This document shows, piece by piece, positions 9,199-19,520 of a stretch of 64,000 nucleotides of DNA. This DNA is from CAIWHR01 sp963726775. GTDB lineage: Bacteria; Pseudomonadota; Gammaproteobacteria; Burkholderiales; Casimicrobiaceae. The translations under genes and the position numbers were made by a program. Positions within the stretch are counted from its first letter, which is position 1. Each line of letters starts with the position of its first letter. The stretch spans positions 124,001 to 188,000 of the forward strand of contig CAVSDL010000007.1 of NCBI GenBank assembly GCA_963726775.1, read 5' to 3'. The notes beneath the pieces were generated by a model. It worked only from the letters and a program-made list of their open reading frames with translations, made no database searches and was not told the origin of the DNA.

Positions 9199-9327
9199 GC
9201 GAAGCGCCAATGCTTGCGATTTCGGCGAGGCTAACGTGAGCAAAGCGAACGTTAAGCGCGGAACGCGCGGCCGGAGCCAAAATCGCCTGCACGCGCAGAA
9301 GGCTCTACTGGAGTACCTCGTGTGCGG
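9134..9327 (+). repeat. 49-bp direct repeat duplicating the 3' end of argF
   Basis: Bases 9134-9182 (inside argF) and 9279-9327 (after it) are identical over 49 bp. The second copy reads in the same codon phase to ...CGRIDP and a TAG. The 96 bp between them contain two near-identical 13-mers, CGTGAGCGAAGCG (9194) and CGTGAGCAAAGCG (9235), and a partial inverted repeat GCTAACGT / ACGTTAAGC. This looks like a footprint of an insertion at the gene end or of a tandem duplication. Confidence 0.8.
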
Positions 9328-9360
9328 ACGCATCGACCCCTAGCAGGCCGGGAGATTCCA

Positions 9361-9417
9361 ATGATCGACCCCACCGGTGTCAGCTTCGTCGAGGCCGTGT
9401 GCCACGCACCGAGATGA
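9361..9417 (+). CDS. Possible 18-residue ORF overlapping the start of the Bug receptor gene
   Basis: ATG at 9361 preceded by GGGAGA with good spacing; it encodes 18 residues beginning MIDPTGVSF and its TGA overlaps the receptor ATG (9414). It could be a translational coupler, the remnant of a gene that once followed argF, or chance. The ribosome-binding site is the only support. Confidence 0.2.
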   Translation: MIDPTGVSFVEAVCHAPR

Positions 9418-10430
9418 AGCCCGCGCCAGATTCGCCGCCGCCGCCCGAGCGCCTCTCGCTGCTCCGCCGTTGCATGCGCTCGATCGCCGCAGCGGTGCTC
9501 GCGTTCGCGGTTATCGCGCCTGCTCTTGGGCAGGGCTGGCCCGAGCGCCCGATCAGGTTCGTCGTCGCGGCCGGACCCGGCAGCTCGCTCGACGCGCTCG
9601 CACGCGTCATCGGCGAAAAGCTGAAAGACCGTCTCGGCCAGCCGGTCGTCGTGGAGAACAAGGCGGCAGCGGGCGGCACGGTGGCGACCGCCGAAGTCGC
9701 CAAGGCCACACCCGACGGCTACACGATGCTGCTCGGTTTCAACGGCCCGCTTGCCTTCGGCCCGCTGCTGCAGAAGCTCCCCTATGATCCGCAAAGGGAC
9801 CTCGCACCGGTGATCATCACGTCGAGCCAGCCCAACGTGCTGGCCGTCAACGCGCTGCTGCCCGTGAGCACCGTGCCGGAACTTGTCGCCTGGGCCAAGG
9901 CGAATCCCGGCAGGCTCAACTACGCGTCGGTGGGCAACGGCAGTTCCTCGCACCTCAACATGGAACTTCTGAAATCGGTGGCCGGCTTCGATGCGCTGCA
10001 CGTGCCGTTCAATGGCTCGCCGCCGGCCGTCACCGCGACGATCCGGGGCGAGACACAGATGATGTTCGCAGTGATGCAACCGCTGCAGCCGCAGATCCAG
10101 GCCGGCAAGCTCCGCGCGCTCGCCGTCACTACCGCCAAACGCTTTCCACTGCTGCCCGACCTGCCGACGGTCGCCGAAGCCGGCTATCCCGCCTTCGAAG
10201 CGCTGGCCTGGAACGGCGTGGTCGTCCCGGCCGGCACGCCAAAGCCGGTTGTCGCGAGGCTCAATGCCGAAATCAACGCGATACTGAAGCAGCCCGATGT
10301 CGTCGCCAGGATGCACGCTGCCGGATTCGACCTGATCGGCGGCACGCCGGAGGACTTCGGCAATCTGATCCGGCGCGAAACGGACACCTGGAGACCCGTG
10401 ATCCGTGAACTCGACCTGAAAATCGACTGA
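9414..10430 (+). CDS. Bug/TctC-type periplasmic solute-binding protein
   Basis: Tripartite tricarboxylate transporter receptor family (Bug), 338 residues from the ATG at 9414. A signal peptide at about 20-45 ends ALGQG. The canonical opening WPERPIRFVVAAGPGSSLDALAR, the LPDLPTVAEAGYP motif and WNGVVVPAGTPKPVV follow. These proteins bind carboxylates in the periplasm. No TctA/TctB membrane partners are nearby, as usual for the expanded Bug families of Betaproteobacteria. A GTG at 9399 or the ATG just before the hydrophobic core are alternative starts. It sits between argF and argG, which is odd for an arginine cluster. Confidence 0.88.
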   Translation: MKPAPDSPPPPERLSLLRRCMRSIAAAVLAFAVIAPALGQGWPERPIRFVVAAGPGSSLDALARVIGEKLKDRLGQPVVVENKAAAGGTVATAEVAKATPDGYTMLLGFNGPLAFGPLLQKLPYDPQRDLAPVIITSSQPNVLAVNALLPVSTVPELVAWAKANPGRLNYASVGNGSSSHLNMELLKSVAGFDALHVPFNGSPPAVTATIRGETQMMFAVMQPLQPQIQAGKLRALAVTTAKRFPLLPDLPTVAEAGYPAFEALAWNGVVVPAGTPKPVVARLNAEINAILKQPDVVARMHAAGFDLIGGTPEDFGNLIRRETDTWRPVIRELDLKID

Positions 10431-10532
10431 CGGGCATTGGCCGGCGCCTTGCGGCCTTTCCGCTCTGCGCCCCTCCGAATTCGCCGCCGCGATGGGGCCC
10501 CGACATCCAACCAACGATCCGAAATGAACGCC

Positions 10533-11759
<1,227 letters not shown>

Positions 11760-11856
11760 CCGCAGGAGATCGCCGGGCGTCACGACCAGAACGATTTCGC
11801 ATCCCGCCCGATGCCTGTAGACTTTCGACTCCCGAATCCCCAAACATCATTCCATC

Positions 11857-12342
11857 ATGCCGTCGTTCGACATCGTGTCCGAAGTGAATCAGGTCGAGGT
11901 CCGCAATGCCGTGGACCAGGCCAACAAGGAGCTTTCCACCCGCTTCGACTTCAAAGGGTCGGACGCGCGCGTCGAGCATGTCGACAAGACGCTGACTCTC
12001 TTCGCCGACGACGACTTCAAGCTGAAGCAGGTCACCGACATCCTGAACGGCAAGCTGACCAAGCGTACGGTCGACATCCGGTCGCTCAACTACGGCAATG
12101 CGGAAAAAATTTCCGGCAACAAGGTGAAGCAGGCGGTGACGATCCGCGTCGGCATCGAACAGGAGCTGTCGAAGAAGATCGTCAAGCTGATCAAGGACAG
12201 CAAGATGAAGGTCCAGGCGTCGATCCAGGGCGACGCCGTGCGGGTCTCCGGCGCCAAGCGCGACGACCTGCAGGAGGCGATCGCGGTGGTGAAGAAGTCG
12301 ATCACCGACTTTCCGGTGCAATTCGGCAACTTCCGCGACTGA
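11857..12342 (+). CDS. yajQ: YajQ family nucleotide-binding protein
   Basis: 161 residues, full-length member of the YajQ (UPF0234) family. It opens MPSFDIVSEVNQVEVRNA and has two ferredoxin-like alpha/beta halves. Homologues bind nucleotides; in Xanthomonas a member binds cyclic di-GMP and works with a transcription factor. Whether this one does so cannot be seen from the sequence. It is a separate gene 97 nt after argG, followed at once by a GNAT gene. Confidence 0.93.
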   Translation: MPSFDIVSEVNQVEVRNAVDQANKELSTRFDFKGSDARVEHVDKTLTLFADDDFKLKQVTDILNGKLTKRTVDIRSLNYGNAEKISGNKVKQAVTIRVGIEQELSKKIVKLIKDSKMKVQASIQGDAVRVSGAKRDDLQEAIAVVKKSITDFPVQFGNFRD

Positions 12343-12352
12343 CTCCCGCATC

Positions 12353-12901
12353 TTGCCGCTCCCCGATCGGATCACGTCGTTGCCCGTCGTGCTGCGGCAG
12401 TTCACCTCTGCCGATGCGCCGCGCGTCAAAGACCTGTGTGGCGACCCGGACGTGGCGCTGATGACCGCGGTGATTCCGCATCCGTACCTGCCGGGCATGG
12501 CGGAGGCCTGGATGGCAACACATGCGCAGGATCGCGACACCGGGACTGGCTGGAACTATGCGGTCGCGCGGGTCGATGACGGCCTCCTGGTCGGCGCAAT
12601 CGGCCTGCGCGCCGACGCCGGCGATTCGTTCGGGTACTGGATCGGCCGGCCGTACTGGGGAATGGGCTACGCGACCGCCGCGGTGCGCGCGATCATCGCC
12701 GTGGCGTTTGCACGGCAGGACCGCGACGAATTGCAAGCATCACACCTGGCGCGCAATCCCGCATCGGGACGCGTCATGGAGAAATGCGGGATGATTCTCG
12801 CGCGCCGCGAGCGGAAATCGCACCGTGGCGGACCCGTGGAAGAGTTCTGCGTGCGGGCGATCACACGCGAGCGCTGGTCGACATTCTGCGCCGCACCGTG
12901 A
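12353..12901 (+). CDS. GNAT N-acetyltransferase (RimJ/RimL type)
   Basis: 182 residues from a TTG start 10 nt after yajQ. RimJ/RimL-like organisation: VLRQFTSADAPRV at the N-terminus, a GYWIGRPYWGMGYATAAV acetyl-CoA loop mid-protein, and HLARNPASGRVMEKCGM near the end. It should acetylate an amine on a protein or small molecule; the substrate is unknown. The TTG start is inferred from frame position; internal starts would remove conserved strand 1. Its stop overlaps the next acetyltransferase start (GTGA). Confidence 0.8.
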   Translation: MPLPDRITSLPVVLRQFTSADAPRVKDLCGDPDVALMTAVIPHPYLPGMAEAWMATHAQDRDTGTGWNYAVARVDDGLLVGAIGLRADAGDSFGYWIGRPYWGMGYATAAVRAIIAVAFARQDRDELQASHLARNPASGRVMEKCGMILARRERKSHRGGPVEEFCVRAITRERWSTFCAAP

Positions 12902-13449
12902 AAGCACCCCTGATCTTCGCCGGCGGCGCGCTGACGACGGCGCGCCTTTCGCTCGAGCCGCTCGCCGCCGCGCACGCGCCGCTGATGTTCGAGGGATTCG
13001 CCGACTCCGCGCTGTATCGCTGGATCAATGCCGAGCCGCCGAGCGCGGTGGCGGAGTTGCAGCAGAGATTTGACCGTATCGCCAATCCGTATGCCCCGGA
13101 CGGCGCGCTGTGGCTGAACTGGGCAGCGCGGCTGGCGGCGGGCGGCGGGTACGTCGGGCTTTTCGAGGCGACCGTACGGCCGGACCGCATGGTGTTCCTG
13201 GCCTATTACGTATTTACGTCTTTCGCGCGACAGGGCATTGCGCGCGAGGCCTGCACGTCGATCATCGAGCATCTCTGGCGCGCCTACGACGCCAAAGAGG
13301 TGCGCGCTGACGTCGATTTCCGCAATGTCCCGGCCCGCTGCCTCGTCGAGTCCCTCGGATTCGTGCGGAGGACCCGCAACATCATCACCACATTGCGCGG
13401 GGAGCCCTCGATCGACTATCGTTACCGGCTGAGGCGCCCCGTCAGCTGA
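12898..13449 (+). CDS. Second GNAT N-acetyltransferase
   Basis: 183 residues from a GTG that overlaps the previous stop by 4 nt, implying translational coupling. GNAT-like: LTTARLSLEPLAAAHAPLMFEGF at the N-terminus, YYVFTSFARQGIAREACTSII as acetyl-CoA loop, and DVDFRNVPARCLVESLGF near the C-terminus. The open frame extends upstream, but that part only shadows the first acetyltransferase. The 3' end overlaps the convergent DUF3501 gene by 8 bp. Substrate unknown. Confidence 0.72.
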   Translation: MKAPLIFAGGALTTARLSLEPLAAAHAPLMFEGFADSALYRWINAEPPSAVAELQQRFDRIANPYAPDGALWLNWAARLAAGGGYVGLFEATVRPDRMVFLAYYVFTSFARQGIAREACTSIIEHLWRAYDAKEVRADVDFRNVPARCLVESLGFVRRTRNIITTLRGEPSIDYRYRLRRPVS

Positions 13450-14026
13450 GGTCGGCGACCAGCGCGTCGCGCACCTCGGCCGCTACGGCCGGGATGGCCG
13501 TCGCATACGCCGGGTGGTCGATGCCGATTCCCAGGCCGACGCCGCGCTTCAGCGCCGCGGCCATGTCCTGCGTCAACTCGAAGCGCAGGAAATGCACGGA
13601 CGACGTCTTGGCGTCGTTTTCCCGCACTTGGTCCTCGTCGGCAACTGCGTAGACTTTCGCGCAGCCCTCGACGTGAACATAGACCCGGCGCTCGATGCCC
13701 TTGAGTTGCGCGAGCGCGACGCGCCGCTCGTCCGCGACCTCGTATTCGATCAGCATCGTCGCCTTGAAGTTCGAGCCGTCCGGCACGAGCGGCCGGTACG
13801 CGTCGAGCTCGTCGCGAATCCCGGCTTCCTCGAAGGTCCTTTCGATTCGGAGCATTTCCTGAATCTGGTAGCGTACCGTGAGCTCGTCTTCGAACAGCAG
13901 GGTGACGTGCTCGCCGAGATGCACCGTGCGACGCTTCTTGTGGGCGAGCGCGCCGGCGCGGAATTCGCTCCGGACGCTGGCGTACGCCTCCAGGGTCAGA
14001 AGCGACTCGCGATCGATGGTGGGCAT
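13442..14026 (-). CDS. DUF3501 family protein
   Basis: 194 residues from the ATG at 14026 (MPTIDRESLLTLEAY). It matches the DUF3501 pattern: HLGEHVTLLFEDELTVRYQIQEMLRIER and a soluble alpha/beta remainder without membrane segments. No catalytic motif is recognised. In many Proteobacteria this family sits beside rubrerythrin and a GlpC-like Fe-S protein, as here, so a role in peroxide or iron metabolism is inferred only from neighbours. It is last in the cluster, 11 nt after the ferritin-like gene. Confidence 0.8.
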   Translation of the reverse strand: MPTIDRESLLTLEAYASVRSEFRAGALAHKKRRTVHLGEHVTLLFEDELTVRYQIQEMLRIERTFEEAGIRDELDAYRPLVPDGSNFKATMLIEYEVADERRVALAQLKGIERRVYVHVEGCAKVYAVADEDQVRENDAKTSSVHFLRFELTQDMAAALKRGVGLGIGIDHPAYATAIPAVAAEVRDALVADLS

Positions 14027-14037
14027 CGCGTCCGTCC

Positions 14038-14328
14038 TCAGTGCTGTCCGGCGATGGGGCCGTCCTTGAACAGCGTTTCGCGCAGCTCGCGGTCGAATAC
14101 CGGATTCCGCCGGCGGATCCATTCGAGCGTCATCGACGCGTGCTCGATTTCCTCGTCCCGGTTATGCGCGAGGATGGCGCGCAGCTCCGGATCGGTGCAG
14201 GCGTCGACCCGCTGGTTGTACCAGTCGACCGCCTCGAGTTCCTCGATCAGCGATACGACGGCGCGGTGAAAATCCATCGTCGCCGCGGAGAGCTTGTCGA
14301 CGGGCTCGTGATAGCCTTCGTGTGCCAT
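14038..14328 (-). CDS. Encapsulin-type ferritin-like protein (EncFtn), no cargo tail
   Basis: 96-residue two-helix ferritin-like protein. It closely follows the Rhodospirillum encapsulated ferritin: EELEAVDWYNQRVDACTDPEL and AILAHNRDEEIEHASMTLEW. The expected ferroxidase ligands are present (E30, E60 and H63, equivalent to E32, E62 and H65), with entry-site E29, E32 and W36. Such proteins form annular decamers that oxidise Fe(II). The protein stops at LFKDGPIAGQH, right after the ferritin fold, so it has no C-terminal encapsulin-targeting peptide. No encapsulin gene is nearby. It lies between DUF3501 and the Fe-S oxidoreductase. Confidence 0.85.
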   Translation of the reverse strand: MAHEGYHEPVDKLSAATMDFHRAVVSLIEELEAVDWYNQRVDACTDPELRAILAHNRDEEIEHASMTLEWIRRRNPVFDRELRETLFKDGPIAGQH

Positions 14329-14344
14329 TGCGGAAATCCTTTCG

Positions 14345-15685
14345 TTACAGTCCGTATGCCATCCGCAGGAGCGTGAGCGGATGTTCCTTTTTCGCGTGGT
14401 GCGGCGCACCGGATTCGTCGATTCCCTGCAGGATGCGACGGCCGGCGATCGGGCAATCGGAACAGAGGTAATCGGGCTCGCCTTGGGCCATCTGCCGGAA
14501 GACGGGCAATCCTATCTTCATCGACGATGCGTAAGACTCGGCCTTGACCCCGTACGTGCCGTCGTGGCCGGCGCAGCGCTCTACGGTGTTCACCGTCGTC
14601 TCCGGCACCCACTCGAGCACCTCGCGCGTCTTCTGACCGACGTTTTGCACACGCGAGTGGCACGGGACGTGGTAGCTGACCTTGCCGAGCGAACGCGGAA
14701 ACTCCTTTTTCAAGAGCCCGTCCCTGTCGCGCAGCACCAGGTATTCGAAAGGATCGAACATGGCATCCGCCACGACCTTCACGTCGGCGTCCTCGGGGAA
14801 TATGAGCGGCAACTCCTGCTTGAACATCAGCGTGCACGACGGCACGGCGGCCATGATCGCGTAGCCTGCCTTCGCGAGCGCGGCAAGCGGGGGGATGTTG
14901 ACGTTCTTCAGCCTTTCGACGGCGTCGAGATCGCCGAGCTCGAGTTTCGGCATTCCGCAGCAGGCCTCCTTCTCGACGATCCTGTAGGGCACCTCGTTGT
15001 GCGCCAGGATGCGCAGGAGATCGTGGCCTATCCCCGGTTCGTTGTAATTGATGTAGCACGTCGAGAAGATCGCGACCTTCCCGGGCGTCCGGTTGCCGCC
15101 ACGCACCGGCCAGGCGACCGAGGGTGCCGCGGTCTTCCGGAACGGCGCGCCGTCGTACGGGGGCAGGCGCGCCTCGGACGCCACACCCAGCATCCTGTCC
15201 ATGGCCTTGCGCGCGGCCGGCATCGCGTTGGCCTTGTTGACCAGCTTCACGACGACCGGAATCGTGGCGAGCTTGCCCACGCGGTCGGTGCTGCTGAGGA
15301 GCCGGTCGCGGAAACTCGCCCCGCGTTCCTTGAACTTGACCGCCTTGGCTCTCAGCATCAGGTGCGGGAAGTCGACGTTCCACGCATGCGGCGGCACGTA
15401 CGGGCATTTCGTCATGTAGCAGACGTCGCAGAGGTAGCACTGGTCGACAACCTTGCCGTAATCGGACCTCGCGACGCCGTCCACTTCCATCGTCTTGCTG
15501 TTGTCGACGAGATCGAAAAGCGTCGGGAACGCCTGGCACAGGCTCACACAGCGCCGGCAGCCATGGCAGATGTCGAAGACCCGCTCCATCTCGCCGTGCA
15601 GCGCCGCCTCGTCGTAGAAGTCGGGACTGCGCCAGGCAAGCGGGTGGCGGGTGGGCGCCTGCAGATTGCCTTCGCGGGAGGTCAT
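14345..15685 (-). CDS. GlpC/HdrD-like Fe-S oxidoreductase
   Basis: 446-residue soluble protein with two N-terminal 4Fe-4S motifs (CHGCRRCVSLC and CYLCDVCYMTKC, about residues 40-95) and two CCG-type domains (ACCGMP near 242; CHSRVQ...ERCAGHDGTYG further on). These are the hallmarks of heterodisulfide-reductase-like electron carriers such as GlpC. A terminal Cys pair CSDCP is near the end. Probably passes electrons to the neighbouring rubrerythrin or ferritin-like protein; that link is inferred from the operon. It lies 16 nt upstream of the ferritin gene and about 150 nt downstream of rubrerythrin. Confidence 0.87.
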   Translation of the reverse strand: MTSREGNLQAPTRHPLAWRSPDFYDEAALHGEMERVFDICHGCRRCVSLCQAFPTLFDLVDNSKTMEVDGVARSDYGKVVDQCYLCDVCYMTKCPYVPPHAWNVDFPHLMLRAKAVKFKERGASFRDRLLSSTDRVGKLATIPVVVKLVNKANAMPAARKAMDRMLGVASEARLPPYDGAPFRKTAAPSVAWPVRGGNRTPGKVAIFSTCYINYNEPGIGHDLLRILAHNEVPYRIVEKEACCGMPKLELGDLDAVERLKNVNIPPLAALAKAGYAIMAAVPSCTLMFKQELPLIFPEDADVKVVADAMFDPFEYLVLRDRDGLLKKEFPRSLGKVSYHVPCHSRVQNVGQKTREVLEWVPETTVNTVERCAGHDGTYGVKAESYASSMKIGLPVFRQMAQGEPDYLCSDCPIAGRRILQGIDESGAPHHAKKEHPLTLLRMAYGL

Positions 15686-15837
15686 GTCCGGATTCGGTAA
15701 TTGGGGTGCAGTACGGCGCTCGGGAGCGCTACCGGCCTGAAGACCGATATCGCGACGCGCAACGCGAGCTGCGCGCCGCAGCAGCAGGCACGACGAGCGT
15801 CGCGCTCGTGCGAGACGCCCGCTGCGTGACGGGTCAC

Positions 15838-16260
15838 TCAGTCCGCGAGCGAATCGAGGGCCTTCTGGAAGCGGTTGGCGTGCGAGCGTTCGGCCTTGGC
15901 GAGCGTTTCGAACCAGTCGGCGATTTCTTCGAATCCTTCGCCGCGCGCAGCCTTGGCCATGCCCGGATACATATCCGTGTACTCGTGCGTTTCGCCGGCG
16001 ATCGCCGCCTTGAGATTCGACCGCGACGGGCCGATCGGCAGATCCGTGGCAGGGTCGCCCACCTGCGCCAGATAGTCGAGGTGGCCGTGCGCATGTCCGG
16101 TCTCACCTTCTGCGGTCGAGCGAAAAACCGCGGCGACATCGTTCTGGCCCTCGACATCCGCCTTGTTCGCGAAATAGAGGTAGCGACGGTTCGCCTGCGA
16201 CTCACCGGCGAAGGCGGCCTTCAGATTGTCATGCGTCTTGGTGCCTTTGAGACTCTTCAT
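15838..16260 (-). CDS. Rubrerythrin-family diiron protein lacking the rubredoxin domain
   Basis: 140-residue four-helix diiron protein, a non-haem peroxidase of the rubrerythrin family. Ligand motifs are visible: E20, E53-TGH56, E90/E93 and E124-RSH127. It stops after the ferritin-like domain; the C-terminal rubredoxin CxxC domain of classical rubrerythrin (about 190 residues) is absent, so an external electron donor is needed. The Fe-S oxidoreductase downstream is the obvious candidate. The start at MKSLKGTKTHDNL agrees with the family. It is first in the iron/peroxide cluster. Confidence 0.92.
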   Translation of the reverse strand: MKSLKGTKTHDNLKAAFAGESQANRRYLYFANKADVEGQNDVAAVFRSTAEGETGHAHGHLDYLAQVGDPATDLPIGPSRSNLKAAIAGETHEYTDMYPGMAKAARGEGFEEIADWFETLAKAERSHANRFQKALDSLAD

Positions 16261-16564
16261 CGTGGATCTCCTGAAATGTTTGGCGCTTCTGCATCCGCTC
16301 CCGCCGCGGAAACGGAAATCGACCGGCGTCCCGTTGTTGCGTCACCGGCGACACCATCATTTTGCGCGTGCCGCGGTCCATACGTCCAATCAATTGTACG
16401 AATTCGAAAGATAGTTTCTCCTTATAATGAACGCTTCGCGCGCGGTGGCATTTCCCGCCTTGAAAATCTGCCGGACTGGCCGCAAGATGCAACGCTGCGG
16501 CCGCGGGCGCAATTGCGCGCCCCGCAAGCCCAAGCTGCGTTCCGATACGACAAGGATGCCTTCG
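16261..16564. promoter_or_regulatory. Divergent region between rubrerythrin and rutE-like gene
   Basis: 304 bp without a credible gene. An AT-rich island at 16385-16428 contains TATAAT (16423-16428) facing the rutE-like gene, without a good -35 at normal spacing, and gives a 5' leader of about 130 nt. The same island must hold the rubrerythrin promoter. No clear OxyR, PerR or Fur operator was found. Confidence 0.35.
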
Positions 16565-17152
16565 ATGATGCTGGACACCGCCGCACTGGATGGGATTTTC
16601 CGAACCGCGCGCACCCACCGCGCGTGGATCGACCGGCCTGTCGGCGACGACACGCTGCGGGACATTTACGAATTGATGAAATGGGGGCCGACTACCGGCA
16701 ACAGCTGCCCGGCCCGGATCGTTTTCCTGAAAAGCCGCGAGGCCAAGGAGGCGCTGAAGCCGGCGCTCGACGCCGGCAACGTCGTGCGGACGATGGCGGC
16801 GCCGGTGACGGCGATCATCGCCTATGACATGGAATTCTACGAGAAGCTGCCGAAGCTCGCCCCGCACACCGACGCCAGGAGCTGGTTTGTCGGCAAGCCG
16901 GAGGAGCACCTGCGCACCACCGCTCTGCGCAACGGGTCGTTGCAGGGCGCGTACCTGATCATAGCGGCGCGCGCGGTCGGCCTCGACTGCGGCCCGATGT
17001 CCGGCTTCGACAACGCGAAGGTGGACGCGACCTTCTTTCCGGACGGGAAGGTCAAGTCGAACTTCCTGTGCAACCTCGGGTACGGGGACCCGGCGAAACT
17101 GCAGCCGCGAGCGCCGCGGCTGGCGTTTGCCGAAGCGTGCACGATCGGATGA
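16565..17152 (+). CDS. rutE: Malonic semialdehyde reductase / nitroreductase family (RutE-like)
   Basis: FMN-dependent reductase, 195 residues, close to RutE (196). Family features are RTARTHRAWIDRPV, WGPTTGNSCPARIVFL, LQGAYLIIAARAVGLDCGPMSGF and the C-terminal NFLCNLGYGDPAKLQPRAPRL. RutE reduces malonic semialdehyde to 3-hydroxypropionate in pyrimidine breakdown. No other rut genes are here, so the physiological substrate is uncertain. Start chosen at 16565, 8 nt after AAGGA; an ATG at 16556 overlaps that ribosome-binding site, and the longer frame starting at 16427 is not supported. Confidence 0.82.
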   Translation: MMLDTAALDGIFRTARTHRAWIDRPVGDDTLRDIYELMKWGPTTGNSCPARIVFLKSREAKEALKPALDAGNVVRTMAAPVTAIIAYDMEFYEKLPKLAPHTDARSWFVGKPEEHLRTTALRNGSLQGAYLIIAARAVGLDCGPMSGFDNAKVDATFFPDGKVKSNFLCNLGYGDPAKLQPRAPRLAFAEACTIG

Positions 17153-17219
17153 GGGTCGTGGGCCGGCGCGGGCTTTGCGGCGCCCCAGCGCCACACCGCG
17201 CAATGCTTTCGGGCCGGGG

Positions 17220-18821
<1,602 letters not shown>

Positions 18822-19197
18822 GCGGAATTCCTTGTTTCGACGGGGTTGGGTCGCCAGGCAGCTGGCCGATGCCGCCGCAAAGCTTCGGGAAAAACATTGG
18901 ATTTTACTACGTTGCGGTCACCCGATCAGGTGTACCCACCGAGCCGGACGCTGGTGCGCGAAGCAGTCAGCCATCTGAGCCGGGACATCACGCAGTATGG
19001 GAACCCAGAGTGGGTGATATCACGCGGCGCGCACGCGCTGCTTCCAGCAACGCAGCTATGATTACGTAAACGAATCATCTACTTGCAAACTCGCTCGCAA
19101 CGACGCGCCAGACTGGCATGGGGCCTGCTGTAGAAGCGTTGGGAGCCTTTCCTTCAACCGACCCGGCTAAAGCGGACCCCCGAATAGGAGCAAAGAC
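18822..19197. other. 376-bp intergenic region with inverted repeats upstream of a sigma-54-type promoter
   Basis: No credible gene. It contains a perfect 10-bp palindrome GTGATATCAC (19014-19023) and a 21-bp inverted repeat ATGATT-N9-AATCAT (19058-19078). These lie about 120 and 70 nt upstream of the predicted transcript start near 19140, the distance at which sigma-54 activators usually bind. The aceB promoter must also be here but was not recognised. Confidence 0.5.
19113..19129 (+). promoter_or_regulatory. Sigma-54-type (-24/-12) promoter
   Basis: CTGGCATGGGGCCTGCT matches the consensus YTGGCACGRNNNTTGCW at 15 of 17 positions. The essential GG and GC doublets are separated by exactly 10 nt. 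The start would be near 19140, leaving a 58-nt leader with AGGAG before the ATG at 19198. A sigma-54 activator and its sensor kinase are encoded 1-4 kb downstream on the other strand. Confidence 0.65.
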
Positions 19198-19497
19198 ATG
19201 CGCACACTCGTCAAACTGATGTTCGTCTCGGCAATTGCAGCAGCGGCTTCGTCGGTCGGCGCCGCACCTGCCGCCCTCGACGTTGACACGATCCTGATCG
19301 TCGCCCGCAACGGCGCCGACGATCCCGCCGGCAATCTGCGCCGCGGCCGTGGCGCAGACAACCCGCCCGCCGACATCCGCGGCGGCCGTGGGGCGGGCAA
19401 CCCGCCCACCGACATCCGCCACGGCCGCGGCAGAGACAATCCGCCCGGCGACAATCGCCGCGGCCGCGGGGCGGACGACCCGCCGCTTCACGGGTGA
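19198..19497 (+). CDS. Small exported Arg/Gly/Pro repeat protein
   Basis: 99 residues, family not recognised. A clear signal peptide (1 to about 23, MRTLVKLMFVSAIAAAASS) leads to a mature peptide of about 76 residues made largely of four 13-residue units, 47-59, 60-72, 73-85 and 86-98. The pattern is IRxGRGxxNPPxD, and a degenerate unit precedes them (RNGADDPAGN). The mature part is strongly basic with regular Asp and has no Cys. AGGAG lies upstream at good spacing. It is the first gene behind the sigma-54-type promoter and lies just upstream of an outer-membrane protein gene. Function unknown: a cell-surface, matrix or nucleic-acid-binding peptide are all possible. Confidence 0.6.
   Translation: MRTLVKLMFVSAIAAAASSVGAAPAALDVDTILIVARNGADDPAGNLRRGRGADNPPADIRGGRGAGNPPTDIRHGRGRDNPPGDNRRGRGADDPPLHG
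19336..19491 (+). repeat. Four tandem 39-bp coding repeats
   Basis: Units at 19336-19374, 19375-19413, 19414-19452 and 19453-19491 share a core of GGCCG(T/C)GG and (A/C)CCGCC with third-position differences. They are coding repeats of the small exported protein. The length multiple of three and the lack of spacers exclude a CRISPR array. Confidence 0.85.
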
Positions 19498-19520
19498 CGC
19501 AGTGGCATGGACGTTCGGCG

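Noticed and set aside
13442..16260. Encapsulin nanocompartment locus
   Set aside because: No encapsulin shell gene and no cargo peptide on the ferritin-like protein; only the ferritin type matches.
19336..19491. Regular 39-bp repeats as a CRISPR array
   Set aside because: Units are contiguous with no spacers, in frame with a signal-peptide ORF, and vary at third positions; no cas genes nearby.
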